Notes: a model not told the origin generated them from the sequence alone. A stretch of DNA of 64,000 bases from Acholoe squamosa (GCA_949317995.1 OX439043.1:5758501-5822500), one strand, 5' to 3'; positions 1 to 12,420 are shown, counted from the stretch's first letter. Translations and numbers: made by a program.

Positions 1-880
1 AATTATAATATGGGTATAAGTAAGTGTTCCACTCCTATGTGTAATAGTAATAATATATTATCCAATATAGTCTAACCCAACAGAGTGTTCTTGTGGCAGA
101 TGCATAACAGGCTCAGGAGAGCTGGACTGGAGATGATGTCTGTGAGGTGGTTCTCTGGATACTGACTGGATGGAGGGCAGGGTTGAGCTTAAATAGCAAA
201 CCCTAGCATCCTTCCTCTAGACTAACTGGAGCCAACAGCAACTGCCACTGCTATTGTCCATTAGTGCTGAGTCTTTCATGTCCATGGGGGTACATAGGTC
301 GCCCCCATCATCAGTGCTGTGCTCCCTTTGTTTGCTCAGTTTGGCATGTTCAGTGGCCCGTAACTCAGCCATTTGTGCAACTGAGCACTTGTAATTGCGC
401 ATGTGAGGAGGGGTACCTGTCAACTCCCCGCACCTTGTGGCGCATGCGCACAAGTTGCGCAGGTTTGTCTGTGGCACGACAAGAGTTCAAAACACTCTCG
501 GTGGCCTAGCTTCCTTAACAATGGGACTTTTGACACCGGATTAAGACCATGAGATGCGTCTTGTCTGAGTGCATCTGGGTCATGTCCATTATCTGGGCCA
601 TGACATCCGCGAGAAGTTCATGACGCCATCACCTCCATACCCTATTGTTAGTGTATGGTGTTCAGTGGCCTGTGATGGCGGTCTGGCTTGTCCTTAAATG
701 ATTATATACACCATTGTCCAAGGTCAGTGAACCATCAGGTCGGACCTTTTGGACCTTAAACATTAAATAAACTATTGTTTATGTTCAGTGAACCATGAAG
801 TCGGTTGCTTTGGTCCTTTACATTATATATATTCACATAGCTAGTGATGAGTGGACCGTGAACGCTCATATCCCAGCAAA
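1..880. other. Unassigned noncoding sequence
   Basis: No gene is supported here. Open frames on both strands are short, lack family motifs and splice-site support, and contain low-complexity wording. The 700-840 stretch repeats a phrase around 'gtcagtgaaccat' about 60-70 bases apart, which hints at degenerate repeat DNA. Confidence 0.5.
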
Positions 881-889
881 TTATCATGA

Positions 890-1640
890 TCTGTCACCAT
901 GATTGGTCATCAATGGTGACTCCCTTTTGAGTGATAACTCACTGTGTCATCTTTTGCCACTGTGTATCAGTCTCACATGGCATGGCGATTTAACACAACT
1001 GTCGCCAAGATGGATCTCACTCACCATGTGAGTATGTGCTACCCCTTGTCATCCCTTACAAAGCATGGCGACCATTGCCAAAATGATCTCACTCATTGTG
1101 TGAGTATGCACCACTGCCTGTCAACTCTCACTCAGAATGGGGGCTTATCACAACCATTGCCAACATGGATCTTACTCACTGCATGAGTATGTGCCCCTGT
1201 CAATTCTCACTAAGAATGGCAAATTATCACCACCATGGCTAATATGGATCTCACTCGCTGCATGAGTATGTGCCACTCTAAGTCAACTCTTACTCAGAAT
1301 GACGACTTTTCACCTGTATCGCCACATGGATCTCACTCACTGTGTGAGTTTGTGTCACTCCTAGTAAATCTTCTCTCAGAATGGCGACTTATGACCACCA
1401 TCGCTAACATAGATCTCACTCGTTGCGTAAATGTGTGCCACTGCCATCAACTCTCACACAAAATGGCGGCTTATCACCGCCATTGCCAACATTGGTCACA
1501 CTCACTGTGTGAATTTGCATTACTCCCAGTCAATGCTCTCTGAGGATGGCAGCTTATCACCACCGTTGTCAACATGGATCTTGCTCATTGTGTCATGATC
1601 TGTCACTCACTGTGAACTCTCACTCTGAATTGCAACTTAT
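890..1640. repeat. Degenerate minisatellite, unit about 90 bp
   Basis: Roughly eight diverged copies of a unit of about 90 bases follow each other. Each contains the landmarks 'ctcactcactg', 'gagtatgtgcca', 'gtcaactctcac' and 'atggcgactta'. The short open frames inside this tract (for example 944-1186 and 1235-1543) come from the repeat and should not be read as genes. Confidence 0.75.
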
Positions 1641-2019
1641 AACCAACATTGCCAAAGTTGTTGAGACAGCAGCACTGTTCAACATGTGACCTATCTAGGA
1701 CGTGTGGGCATGAATAAGTCCCATAAGCAAGCATTGTTTCATACTGATTTCCATGAAATACTTTAGAGTTGAATCAAACAAGATTATATAGAGAAAATAC
1801 CAATTGAATTTAGATAGAGGTATCTCTAAAATGAAAACAACTATCCATAAACACCTTTTCTCTCGTTAGAGAAAAAATACATAGTGAAATATCTACGTGA
1901 ACACCTTTTTTGTGGCTAGAGGGAAAAAACATATGGCAATACCTTTTCTGGCAAATCATACTTTGATCTGGCAGATGTGAGGCTGCATGATTACCCATGT
2001 CGATAATGTGTCTGTGATC
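1641..2019. other. Unassigned sequence between two minisatellites
   Basis: AT-rich DNA with a short internal near-repeat around 'aacaccttttt', present twice (about 1849 and 1900). No gene or element is recognised. Confidence 0.4.
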
Positions 2020-2400
2020 ATGAGCTATTCATCTAGCAAGGTGAGTGATCACCAGCGTCACCATCAATGGTGAGTCTGAGATATCACCACACCCGCCGTC
2101 CATGGTTAACCTGCACTATGACAAGCTGCATGTTTCATCTAGCAAGGTGAGTGATCACCTGAGTCACCATCCCCAGTGAGTGTCAGTGATCACGATCCTC
2201 GCCATCCGTGGTGAACATGTGCTATGACAAGGTGCATGTTTCATCTAGCAAGGTAAGTGACCACCCCTGTTGCCATCCCTGGTGAGTCTGAGTGATCACC
2301 ATCCTCGCCATCTGAGGTGAGGCCATGTGATCACCACCATGGCTATTCCTGGTGATCCTGTGCTATAGCGACGTCGTGTTCCATCTAGCGACATGTGTGA
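2020..2400. repeat. Second minisatellite, unit about 110-115 bp
   Basis: Three to four tandem copies carry the landmarks 'catctagcaaggtgagtgat', 'gtcaccatc' and 'tgctatgacaaggtgcatg'. The wording (gtgagt, gtcaccat, tcactcac) overlaps with the 0.9-1.6 kb minisatellite, so the two arrays may share an origin. Confidence 0.75.
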
Positions 2401-2566
2401 GTCACTTCACACAGGGTGACGAGGAGTCACAACAATTTGCTAGTATGGAGTTATATGTATTAATGCCTCATATTATATGCATTAATGCAATCATATGTTA
2501 CGGTTTATGGCATGATTAAAATGTATATGATAGGTACATAATTACTAAATGATATTATAAACTTAC

Positions 2567-4346
2567 ATGATTTTTAAACTGTACCCACTGTGCTGGTAGC
2601 TTGAAGGCAGGTGGGATGACAGAGATATTAGACCCTGCAAGAAGCAAGTCCTTGTTGTGAAGTGGCTTACATCCATGCATGTAGCTTATCTGTGAGGGAA
2701 ATGGCAAAAGGATCTCATCATATTGCTGAGCTTGCACAGACAGACAATCAAATTAACAACAGTTCTCTAGAAAATCTGGAACAAACATTTAACTGTGTGC
2801 TAGTTCCAAAGTCCTAATTACATCCACATGAAATTTTGTGTTGTACTTTATCTAAGCTCATTTCACAAGCTTTGAATAACACCAGGATCTCTAAATACAT
2901 GATCTTGTCCTAGGGTTACATGGTGTTAAGGGTGATTGCAAGCAGAAAGGCTACTTCATGTGTACTTTTAGGGGTACCATATCAGTCTGTTTGTTAACTT
3001 CTGTAGGAGCTGTGTAGATTTAGTGTCAGTTTCTCCGTTTTCTACCTTACAGCAATATATGACAATGACTAACTAAAGGTAGTAGATACAATCTATGCTA
3101 ATGGCACCTGGTGGCAAAAAATGAAACCTCCAGATATGGCAAAATTGGAAAAAATTTCTGTGGAATTTAATGTAGAAAAATACAATTTCTCATAGTTAAG
3201 ACCACCAAAATGCAATGCCCTCTAGTGGCCAAACAACGGGCTTCCCTAGCCCACTTAAAAGGGTCTATATCTCCTCTTTCCTATCCCCTCAGAATGTGTG
3301 TGGTGCACATATGCGCGGGCACTGACACATTCCTTTGTTAAATTATCAACCTGTGAAGCACGGGATAGCCACTTAGTGCCGCTAAAGTGCTGTAAAACAC
3401 AAATCAATCAATCAATCAATCAATAGTGGCCAAACAAGCACTGTGACCTATGGTTTTTATATTTTCTACATGTTAATTAAGTATCAACCTGAAACGTTAT
3501 TAAATGAAAATGTTGGTCAATTTTGAATGAGACAGATTGTATGTACTACATTTGATGTATTGAATTTTTATTTTGGGAAAAGTAGCGTCATATAGAGTGT
3601 TACCAGTTTGGTGAGGTTGGGTTTGTGAGCAGACATCTGGTTGACAGTCCAGATGACGTCCACTGTTTTCTTAGACAGATCGCTCTTCAGATTGTACCCC
3701 AGCGTCATCAGCACATAGCACAGGTTTTTCACCCTCTGTTACAACAATGAACAAAACAAAACTGTCTCAATACTAGACAATTAGACAAGAGACTATCTAG
3801 CCTGCAATACGATTACTTTCCTACAGTATAAAATGTACTTGCTGTCCACCTCCAGTCTTGAGCATATACACGCATTAATGTAAGTAGACAAGCATGCAAC
3901 AAGGAGTCACTCTCGTCATTTCTATTATTATCTAAATATTCAGTGACAGAAATGCAAAACAAACAATGTAAACATACTTAGATCAAATTTCAGATGACAA
4001 AAGGATTGGTTTGACTCACTAGATGAGAAATGTGTCAATAATTAGAACTTACAGGAGTACATTTGATTATAGCTAGACGTGTCCCTTTTCCTCCAGGTTG
4101 TGTTACATACCAGCTATCATTTTTTATGTGTCCATGTTGGTAAACCTCAGAATGCAATGGGATATTTGACTTGTTTCCACGGCCCTGATTGTATGTGGCT
4201 GTGTCAGGTGGTTCAGTCATATTTGGACATGGCTCACGCATCAGATTTGATGCCACAATAAAAAATGATACCAATATTGTTAGTGTAATCCATGTCCGTG
4301 CTGCAGTGAACAACTTGTGTTTAAAAAACCAGATTCGCATCTTCAT
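2567..4346 (-). CDS. Candidate host gene, three exons, type II membrane protein N-terminus
   Basis: Three minus-strand exons fit together. Exon 1 is 4346-4053 (98 codons, ATG start, donor GTAAGT). Exon 2 is 3735-3604 (44 codons, acceptor AACAG, donor GTAACA). Exon 3 is 2689-2567 (41 codons, acceptor CTCACAG, donor GTAAGT). All three begin and end in phase 0, which random open frames would rarely do. Exon 1 encodes a short basic N-terminus, then a hydrophobic stretch at about residues 17-33 (TWITLTILVSFFIVAS), then a lumenal stem with NKS and NDS sequons. This is the layout of a Golgi type II enzyme. Exons 2 and 3 encode ordinary globular-looking sequence that I do not recognise. No stop codon is reached, so further exons should lie to the left, probably beyond the window. 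Whether exon 1 belongs to the same transcript as exons 2 and 3 is inferred from phase only. Confidence 0.5.
3235..3424 (+). repeat. SINE-like element ending in (AATC)n
   Basis: A unique-looking body that includes 'gtgaagcacgggatagccac' runs into a tandem tail of AATC units (about 3402-3423). A short body with a simple-repeat 3' tail is typical of SINEs or truncated non-LTR elements. The left boundary is not resolved. It lies inside an intron of the candidate gene at 2567-4346. Confidence 0.45.
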
Positions 4347-4837
4347 GGCAGTCTCGGGCAGTCTCGGTTCTTATACCTGTATTTAAAACTGGAAATTAAA
4401 AAGAAAATATATTCGAATTCCATTGAATCAATAGTGGAGGATTTTTTTAGCTCCCAATATCCCATCAGTCGATCTTATTACAATTCTATCTACTTACACA
4501 CCTTCCTGATTTTCACTATTTGCATCTTTTACAACTAAGTGCAGAATTTTGCTGCAAGGTTTCATGTCATTAGCTGTTGTCATGTTATATACCAAATTCA
4601 GTGCCCACTATCAGACATAGGGTTTGAGTACTATAAGTGCACACTTAACATGTTACTGCCTATCCACTGCTATTAAAATATGGTGACAAATACTATCACT
4701 AGGGAACATGCTTGCTACGGGCCTCATCACTATCCACTGACATAGCAACACCATCTTATGACTTTGTACAATGTGCTGGAATAAACCATAATATACTGGC
4801 ACTGATATCTTAATCATATCCAGGGTTGTATTATTGA

Positions 4838-4966
4838 ACAAGTAATCAATGGATAATTCATGACGAGTGTGTGTTAGCAAAGGATAATTACACGAGCGCA
4901 TAGCCCAAGTGTAATTATTCTTTTGCTAACACACACAAGTCATGAATTATCCATTGGCTACTTATT
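4838..4966. mobile_element. Foldback MITE-like element
   Basis: Two arms of about 55 bases are near-perfect inverted copies around a short loop near 4900. Left-arm landmarks are 'agtaatcaatggataattca' and 'gtgtgttagcaaaggataat'. The right arm returns them as 'tgaattatccattggctact'. It has no coding capacity. The structure fits a miniature inverted-repeat element; no target duplication was confirmed. Confidence 0.65.
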
Positions 4967-5031
4967 TTTTTCCACGATACCAATAGATAATCAATAGAAT
5001 ATCAATAAATTCAAGTTGAAAACAAAAATTG

Positions 5032-5110
5032 TTCCCCTTCCCCGGGACTCGAAGCCAGCCATAGTGTGTGTACATGATTGGTACATACACCTAGGCACCC
5101 GGCAGTCGTT
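5032..5110 (-). repeat. tRNA-derived SINE-like fragment
   Basis: Read on the minus strand, this has an A-box-like TGCCTAGGTG and a B-box-like GGCTTCGAGTCCCGG about 45 bases later, the internal promoter layout of a tRNA. The arms do not pair well enough for a functional tRNA, so it is called a tRNA-derived repeat. Confidence 0.45.
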
Positions 5111-5135
5111 GGTTTGGTTTGAACGCGTCCCGCAA

Positions 5136-5244
5136 TACCGTATATCCTCATGTTAAGGCCTGGTCAATTTGCCACTTAGTAAGGAGGTTTATGTGGTAGG
5201 CAGTACTAATACAAGCCTAGGCTTATAAACGAGGAAATATGGTA
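5136..5244. mobile_element. Short MITE with TA-bounded inverted ends
   Basis: The left end TACCGTATATCCTCATGTTA is mirrored at the right by the complement of TACCATATTTCCTCGTTTAT. Both ends begin with TA, as in Tc1/mariner/pogo-type MITEs. Length is about 109 bases and there is no coding capacity. It sits among the tRNA-derived repeats and appears to split one of them. Confidence 0.5.
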
Positions 5245-5302
5245 TGCATGTTTGATTTGAATGCGTCTCGCGATTATGGTAGTGGACACACGATGAAAAA
5301 AG

Positions 5303-5377
5303 ATGCGCCTGACCGGGACTCATCCAGCCTACCTCTATAGGCTGAGCGCAATGCGCTAACCACTAGACCACCGCGTC
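5303..5377 (-). repeat. tRNA-like SINE head
   Basis: On the minus strand this begins GACGCGGTGGTCTAGTGGTT, a close match to a tRNA 5' half with A box. About 50 bases later comes a B-box-like ATGAGTCCCGG with a weakened TTC position. It lies in a local cluster with 5032-5110, and both are followed by related 'gaatgcgtctcgcg' wording, so a tRNA-derived SINE is more likely than a working tRNA gene. Confidence 0.5.
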
Positions 5378-5600
5378 TCCCTCTACAGCCTGGCTTGCTT
5401 TGGTTTGAATGCTTCTGCATCTTGCGGTCATGGCAGCGGACAGCCCGCTGTTATGTGAGCAGTAGTGACAAAGCTGGGGGTCACAACCCAGACTGCTGGG
5501 GATTATCACACTTTGAATGTATAGTAGTTATATGTGAGTGACCTCCCCAGGCTTTGTATCATATCAAGACCTTGTTCTAGCCAACCACCTCTCATCAGTC

Positions 5601-5671
5601 CCTGTGGAGCAGTGCATAGGGATTTGGATTTGGGATCTGAGACTGCAGGTTCGAGCCCTGCCCTGGCCATG
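5601..5671 (+). repeat. tRNA-like SINE head (plus strand)
   Basis: An A-box-like GTGGAGCAGTGCATAGGG is followed by a perfect B-box-like GGTTCGAGCCC. The anticodon arm is not convincing. It is most likely the 5' end of another tRNA-derived SINE. Confidence 0.4.
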
Positions 5672-6062
5672 AGATTTCGTGGGTTTTAACATGTAACATA
5701 TGACATGTAAGGACATGTAAGGTGTGCAGATTATCCATGGATAACTGCACCGGGTGCCTGTTATCCTTGAATAACTACAAAAGTCATGATGCAGGCATCA
5801 TGGTGTGCAATATCGACAGGTATGTGCATTGGAATATCCAGGAAAATCACTCAGAATCCCAGATATCGTGGAATAATTCATCATAATGCCCTGATCCAGC
5901 CGTACACCTTGACCTGGCACTATTCCCAGTATGGGACAACAGCTTACTGTATTGTTGGCAGCCCTTGTCTCACCCTACCCATCTCCTTAGTCTGTGTTTC
6001 GAATCAAACTCAGGTTTGGTTGGATATGTGCATGACATGTACATGAATCTCTACTCTACCTG

Positions 6063-6121
<59 letters not shown>

Positions 6122-6133
6122 ATCTCTCTCTCT
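6063..6133. repeat. (TC)n microsatellite
   Basis: About 70 bases of nearly uninterrupted TC dinucleotide. A Ser/Leu-only open frame across it is a repeat artefact. Confidence 0.95.
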
Positions 6134-7680
6134 TATCTCTTTCTCCCTCCTTCACCCACATACACACACAGGTTTCTCACCTTCTGTCCTTACTACTTGT
6201 GCCTGACACACACCTACTAGCGTCCTCAGGTAAACTCCTCAGCCTGGGTAAATAGGTCCTTAATGGCAAATCTACAAAGTGATAGCACATAAATCAGGCA
6301 TTATTCTATACAGGACACTGTGTGAAATCATAATATAACAGCTATTCGTAAAATGGTGAGAAATGTAGATAAAACCAAGTACAAACCTCAGCGGTGTAAG
6401 TTGTGTACGTATATCCTGATTTCCGGGTCCTGTAGGATGAATATAAACTTGTCACATTTGACCTACCAAGGCCTACCAAGGGAAACTGCTGGTGACCTGG
6501 GATAACTTACCACAACAGTCTCTAGGGGCCCTTCATAAATCAGTGGTGGGTAGGGGGGGGGGGTCAAAGCCTCCTATACATTTGAAAGCATTAAAAAGGT
6601 GAAAACATAAGGACACTGAACCTGGTAATATAGTGTGTGGCCCATGGTTGTGGTGGGGGGATAGGAATGACTTACAATATTCTCTGATGTTGGGATGACA
6701 TATATGGAAACTGTTTGGGTGGAAAGAACATAGTAAGAGAAGTAAAAAAGCTTTATTTCATCAAAGTCGGTACAGCGATTTAGATTTGGCAGCCATTGGA
6801 AGGTGAAAAAAATGATATTTTCAGACACCATTTTTTTTTAAAAATGTCTGTGTAAATTCAACATTGAGCTTGTAGAGATGGCCTCACTCATTGGTCTTGT
6901 GCATCCCCACAATGCACTACACAGCTTTCTCATTGTGTGCAGGAGATTAAGCATGAAAGAAGATTTCTAATGATACCAAATACATAGAAGGGAAATGAAG
7001 ACCTGAAAATTTGTGGGATAAAGTTCTAATTTTTTATCATTGCTCTCTTCTGTGATACCTAAATTTATCAATATCACCATAAGAATTACATGTTGGATGC
7101 AACATGTTCAATGTTTTTTTGTCCATCCCCTCTATCAGTTTGATAAAATTAGATATATCTATGTCTCTCGAGTCATGAAATAGTGTCAGGGTCGAGGAGT
7201 CTTAGGATATTCAATTTGTGCCCATTACATCTTCATCAGGGCATAATGACCCATACATGAGATGTGACCTTTACATGACAGGATCTGCGAAAAAGGCCCT
7301 TAGTGCAGGGTGCATATAGGTCCTTTTTCCCAGTACATGTCCCAATTGTATTTCATCTGACCTAAGTGGTTAACATACCTGTGGTAAGGACTCTCAGAGT
7401 GGGTCAGCCGTGACATTCACTGCAGGGGAGTGTGGCAAACCTAACTCTGGGAGTTTTCATCCAGAATAATTACTCTTGCCCCCACATCATAAATAAGGGC
7501 ATATAGAACCATGTAATTTAGACATACATACACACCACCATTTATGGAATAGGAGGACTAATGTACAATATAAAGTTTTCTCTCATTATTGAAAACACTA
7601 GGTAGGTCAGGAGGTTATTTCTTATCTACTTGTTCTCCATCTACCAATAATCAATATAAGAGAAACATTATTAATTCCTC
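6134..7680. other. No gene seen
   Basis: Low-complexity and AT-rich intergenic sequence with a G-run at about 6548-6560. No open frame here has a family motif, and no element ends were recognised. Confidence 0.45.
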
Positions 7681-7684
7681 CTTG

Positions 7685-8175
7685 GTTTTGCTCCACAGAG
7701 TTGCTATGGTTACCAGTGACAGATATGGTTTCCCCATCAAAAGACCATTTGGCCTGGGATACCATTTTCCATACCCTAGAAGGTAATTTCTCTCAGCTTT
7801 AAATGCTATTGTTTCCACCGTGTATGAAGTAAGGCCCTCTTTAAGGGTCATCATTAAGACTTCAAATAATGCAGAAGAACTTTACAAATTGAAATATTGT
7901 TGCCAATTTGTCTCTTTTACATTTGCAGTTGAATGAATAGCGTAAAAAAAATGTTTAGAATGACAAAAACTGAGCAATAGTGCATTTAATGGGGTAATTT
8001 CAGCAAAGAATTTCATTTTTATTAAAACATGTACCTACTAGCACCAAGAGTAACCTGTTTGTTCTTGTTCTGTCTTTGTTGTTTCTGTGAAAACTCCCTT
8101 AATGTTTTGTATGGAAGTCTATTGTTATTGTTATTTAGGACGTGACTTACAAGTTTTATCCATTGTTTGTTTTAT
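7685..8175. repeat. Interspersed repeat, copy 1
   Basis: This segment matches 9345-10005 along most of its length. Shared blocks include 'gccaatttgtctcttttaca', 'tttagaatgacaaaaactga' and 'ttatttaggacg'. The copies are diverged but collinear. Family unknown. Confidence 0.7.
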
Positions 8176-8747
8176 CCATTTGTTTTGTGTGCGTGTGTTT
8201 GTTGTGTATGTGTAAAATAGTGTGCGTATGTGGAAAGCAGATACCACGAGTGGATCCGTTGCGTATTTCATGAGCGTCGTTGTAAGCACACGACATCGGT
8301 TTTTAATTTATTATATATACAATACAACACTCAAGTACATTTATTTACCTGTATTTTGATGAAAACCTACTTTGCGCTAAGCCATTGTCAACAGAACATC
8401 GCCATCTTGGCTTCTTCCCGGAAGAAGACGCCGCACAAAGAATTATGGGAGAATGGGTTTAATTTTTTTTTGCGGGGAACATCTTTTTTTAATCTTCGAA
8501 TTTAATGCTTGACATTACCATTAATCGATGCAAAATTTTGTAATTAAGAATTATTTAAAGACCAAAAACGACAAATTTAACAGAAAAAAGCCACAGAGGC
8601 AACTTTTATTTAAAAAAGCCTGCGCGCGCAGGCGCCATAACTTCCTATGCTATGGATCCGAGCACAAGGGCGGATTTTATGTTATGATTTCAACTCAATA
8701 TAACAAGGTAAGAAATTACTTTAGAATTATTTAAATGCAATTAACAG

Positions 8748-9160
8748 TGTAACGGGCAAGCTTACGCGCTACCCTACTGTTCTATAATAATAACATATGT
8801 TCACTTCGATAAAATCTTATCGACCGGTAATATAAATACGGGTACTTATCAGTACCGACCGGTACCATATGTTTAACAACCATCCAGGCGCTAAGCCTGT
8901 CATGTAAGAAGATTAGTATCTGCTGCGCGGTTCCCGCCGTTGCTAATTACAATCTATATGTTAATGATGTCACGTGTTAATGAACCTACTATATAAAGGA
9001 CCAGATGTCCCTACCTAGAGAGAGTGTGTCTTAGGCACTAAGACCTCTCGCACCTCTATACTATATCCAATATCTGTTAAAACCTACTGCCTATACCTAG
9101 GCAGATAGAGTCATACAGTATTACCCTTATGTAATATTGATGCGCGATCACTTTGCTATT
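8748..9160 (+). mobile_element. Possible solo LTR
   Basis: The segment begins TGTAACGGGC, the TG start seen in many Gypsy-type LTRs. It contains a TATA box (actatataaagg, about 8988-8999) followed by an R-region-like stretch (gagagagtgtgtcttaggca), and it has no coding frame. It sits between the two copies of the interspersed repeat. No target duplication or precise CA end was found, so this is tentative. Confidence 0.35.
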
Positions 9161-9344
9161 GAACCAAGCAACCCATGTTTAACAAAGTAAAAAAGCTTCG
9201 GAAACTCTAAGTTCCTTGTGTTGATGTCCTTAAATATCGGAGTCGCATAGGCAGATAACCCGACAGGCTTACCGACGGGTGGCCCGACGGTTACACTGGT
9301 GCCGTGACCACCAAAACTTGCCTGACAGCACAGGAGTACCATGA

Positions 9345-10005
9345 TTTCACCTTGGTATTGCTCCACATAGTTGCCATGGTAACATGCGAGAGGTATGGTT
9401 TTTAAAGTACTTATGAGTGTTGCCCTTGGGTGAAATTCTGATCTTTCCACATCCTAGAGTTTTAAATGCCATGGTTTCTTTTCAATTTTAAATGCCATAG
9501 TTTCAACTGTGTACAAAGTAAGGTTCTCTTCAGGGATTTCCCTGATTTCAGGGATTTTCAAGCTCCAATGCCCTATGCATTTATATACAAAATCAACATT
9601 AGAATGGATTCTTATGGAGCATTTCAGGGATTTTTGGCCTCAGTGACTTTCATCCCTGTCTCTTTAAGGGACATCCTTAAGACTTCAAAATGAAGAAATA
9701 ATGTAGGAAAACTGTATAAATTGTAATATAGTTGCCAATTTGTCTCTTTTACATTTGAATTTAAATGAATATCGTAAACAAAATGTTTAGAATGACAAAA
9801 ACTGAACAATAGTGCATTTAATGGGGTAATTTCAGCAAAGGATTTAATTTTTATGAAAACATGTACCTGCGAGCACCAAAAATAACCTGCTAGTTCCTGT
9901 TCTGTCTTTGTTATTTCTGTGAGAATTCTGTGAATGTTTTGTATAGATGATGTCTATTGTTACTGTTATTTAGGACGCGACCTACAAGCTTTATTCATTA
10001 GGTAC
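9345..10005. repeat. Interspersed repeat, copy 2
   Basis: Second copy of the 7685-8175 repeat, in the same orientation. It carries about 130-140 extra bases near 9520-9660 that contain short self-repeats ('cagggattt'). These look like a small later insertion or duplication. It is followed by a GT-rich tract at about 10030-10050. Confidence 0.7.
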
Positions 10006-10049
10006 CCTGATACATTGTGATATTGAGAGGTGTGTGTGTGTGTGTTTGT

Positions 10050-11105
10050 TCTGTAAGTGTTAAATAGTGTGTGTATGTTGAGGTAGTCTATTAGACTGCA
10101 GAATATAGAGTAGTTGAATAAAGAATGATTTATGTGTATCATATATTATATCCCGTGGCATCTTGTGTATAAACCATGGCTTATTCTTGGCTTGTTCCCT
10201 CCAGTGAAACAGGCTCAGTACTCTACCAAAGAGTTTGCTTATGGGTCATTCCTGCTGCTCTTGTACACTGTTACAATTTCCAAATATGGAACGAACAATT
10301 GGTAAAAATGAATGTAATTACTGATGGGGAAAAATGACATCCCATCAGAAGAAATGGAATTGACAAATTAATGCCTTACATATATACTCTCTACCATTAC
10401 TCCCTGGATTCAATAAATGAATGGATTAAGAGTTACAGACCATAAACTAAATTTGTTTAAAGTACCATCCATCTGGGCATTATCTATTTACAGTTGTCCT
10501 TCTTTTAATTCGACACTCAATTTATACACCATGTTCTTCGATGTAGAAACCTTGCCTAGTCCCTTTTGAATCTGTTGAGTGTAGTAGACACTGACCTCTC
10601 TACTCCAAAGTGATGAATTACAAGTGGCAATTGTTTTGCTGCTTACATCATAGGTTGCCTATGTAAATGGTTTCTGCTCTATGATGTCAACATTCCAGTA
10701 AAAATAATGATTTACCCACAGATGGTATCATCCCTATCTCCCATTTTTAAAAAGTTTCCAAAACTTTTTTCCATCGCCTGTTTATTGACGCAACCTCATC
10801 CAGTCAGTGTTATTCACCCATCGTTTCTTAGAAGAAATTAGTTCTGAACGAGTATAAATTGTGCTGTGTTTGAAAAGTGCCTAGAGGTTAAGAATTGGGT
10901 AAGAAGATGGTGCAGAGTATTGATTGCTAATAAACATGGAGGGGGTTGGCATTTCACACTTTCCATAGTGAACAAAATATCTGCGATCTGAATAACTTGC
11001 TATTAAGATATTGTACTGGTAGAAAATTGTGATACCATCTTTATGTCTGCACCCGATGCCATCAACCATACATTCCTACAAGTAGCCACTGTATGTGTGA
11101 AACTT
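10050..11105. other. No gene seen
   Basis: Unremarkable intergenic DNA. Open frames are short and carry no recognisable motif. Confidence 0.4.
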
Positions 11106-11109
11106 CAAT

Positions 11110-11346
11110 TACCGTAATCTCCCGCGTAGAAGACGCATTGCGCGTATAAGACGCACCCCAAACTCAGCACATGCATTTTCGCGTATAAGACGCACATTTT
11201 AATGCTGATATTTGTAAGATAAGTACATTTCTATAGTAAAAGTACCCCTCGTATAAGACGCACCCCAAACTTGAGGAAATCCTACAAGACGCCCCAGCAT
11301 TTTGTTTGGCCTAGAGGACGCGTCTTATACGCGGGAGTTTACTGTA
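11110..11346. mobile_element. pogo-like MITE with internal 'tataagacgcac' repeats
   Basis: The left end TACCGTAATCTCCCGCGTAG and the right end (complement of TACAGTAAACTCCCGCGTAT) form terminal inverted repeats bounded by TA. The body repeats 'cgtataagacgcacc' several times in both orientations. It has no coding capacity. The ends resemble Tc1/mariner-pogo MITEs. Diverged relatives occur near 12421, 27685 and 33003. Confidence 0.7.
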
Positions 11347-11788
11347 TGACCAAGGTGAAGATTGCTGAAAAAAGAATTGCATGGATGAAATAATGTTGAT
11401 GACCAATTTTATCATTACATGTATAGTCTGCAAGGGTTTATGTAAAAATGAAAAAAAGAGGTAACTGATTCTGTGTACCCCTTATTGTAAAAATCGAGAA
11501 AGGTCCCTTCGATATACAGCTCAAATGATATCAGGAGAAGATTGCTGTTCCATATCTTCCAAGTAGAACATTGTCTAACTTAATACCAATTGTTTTACGC
11601 TGTAAGGACAGCATTATGCCTGTAGGGCACTTGGTTATGCATTATCAAACCGCCAACAACTAATTTGCCGGCACTGCATTTGTGCATAATTCTAACCCTA
11701 TGGGACTGCATCAGTTTGGTGACTACCTATCAAAAGGGGGGAGATGATGGTGAGATTTGGCATAGATGTGTTTATCATGTCCTTCACC

Positions 11789-11942
11789 TAGAGAGTGGTC
11801 AGAGTATTTTGCAGCCTCTTCGGACTAGTGAGAAGGTTTCTTTTCGCTTTTTCTGTGAAACGGGGGCAAAATATTTTGCACCCTCAGGAAGGTCAGAATC
11901 GTTTATTGCACCCCCCTCTTGATAAGAAATGACCACTCTCTA
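11789..11942. mobile_element. MITE with GAGAGTGGTCA ends
   Basis: TAGAGAGTGGTCA at the left is exactly inverted as TGACCACTCTCTA at the right. Next to the right end the wording 'acccccctcttgataaga' matches the right end of the MITE at 56123-56512, so both belong to one family. No coding capacity. Confidence 0.6.
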
Positions 11943-12420
11943 GGGCCAGCCCCAAAAAGTTGATATAATGCATAAAGCTGCCCTTATTGGTTAGAATATT
12001 ACCCACTACATATGCATGTATTTTAAGAATCTGAAGGGTTTTCCTCATGGCAAAAAAGAAGAAACAACTTCTTTTGTGAACATGTAGTTTAGAATATGCC
12101 CAACATAGGGAGCCATGGTTCCAGTTCCCGCTAGCATGATATAGAGGTTAGGGTTATGATAGTCCAATACTGTACATGGTGTAAATGGGAAATGTGTAAT
12201 ATAAAAGTATTTAATTGTCTGAAGAAGAAGTATTATACATCTTAAAGATAAGGTACATTATTCAAAATTATTTTATGCATTCCAAAACATAATCTGTATA
12301 AATGGAAATAAAACACAGATCTATCAGGTGATGAAATGCAGTGTTATCATGTCAACCATTTCAAGCATCTGAGCGAACCTTTTGTATTTATCACATGTTT
12401 ATTTAGTCCTTCATCCCATA

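Noticed and set aside
944-1543. Two plus-strand open frames of 80 and 102 codons
   Set aside because: They follow the ~90-bp minisatellite and encode the same repeated phrases; no independent coding signal.
5303-5377. Functional tRNA gene
   Set aside because: A box is good but the B box and stem pairing are imperfect and related copies lie nearby; SINE origin is more likely.
5965-6255. 96-codon frame with a Ser/Leu run
   Set aside because: Produced by the (TC)n microsatellite.
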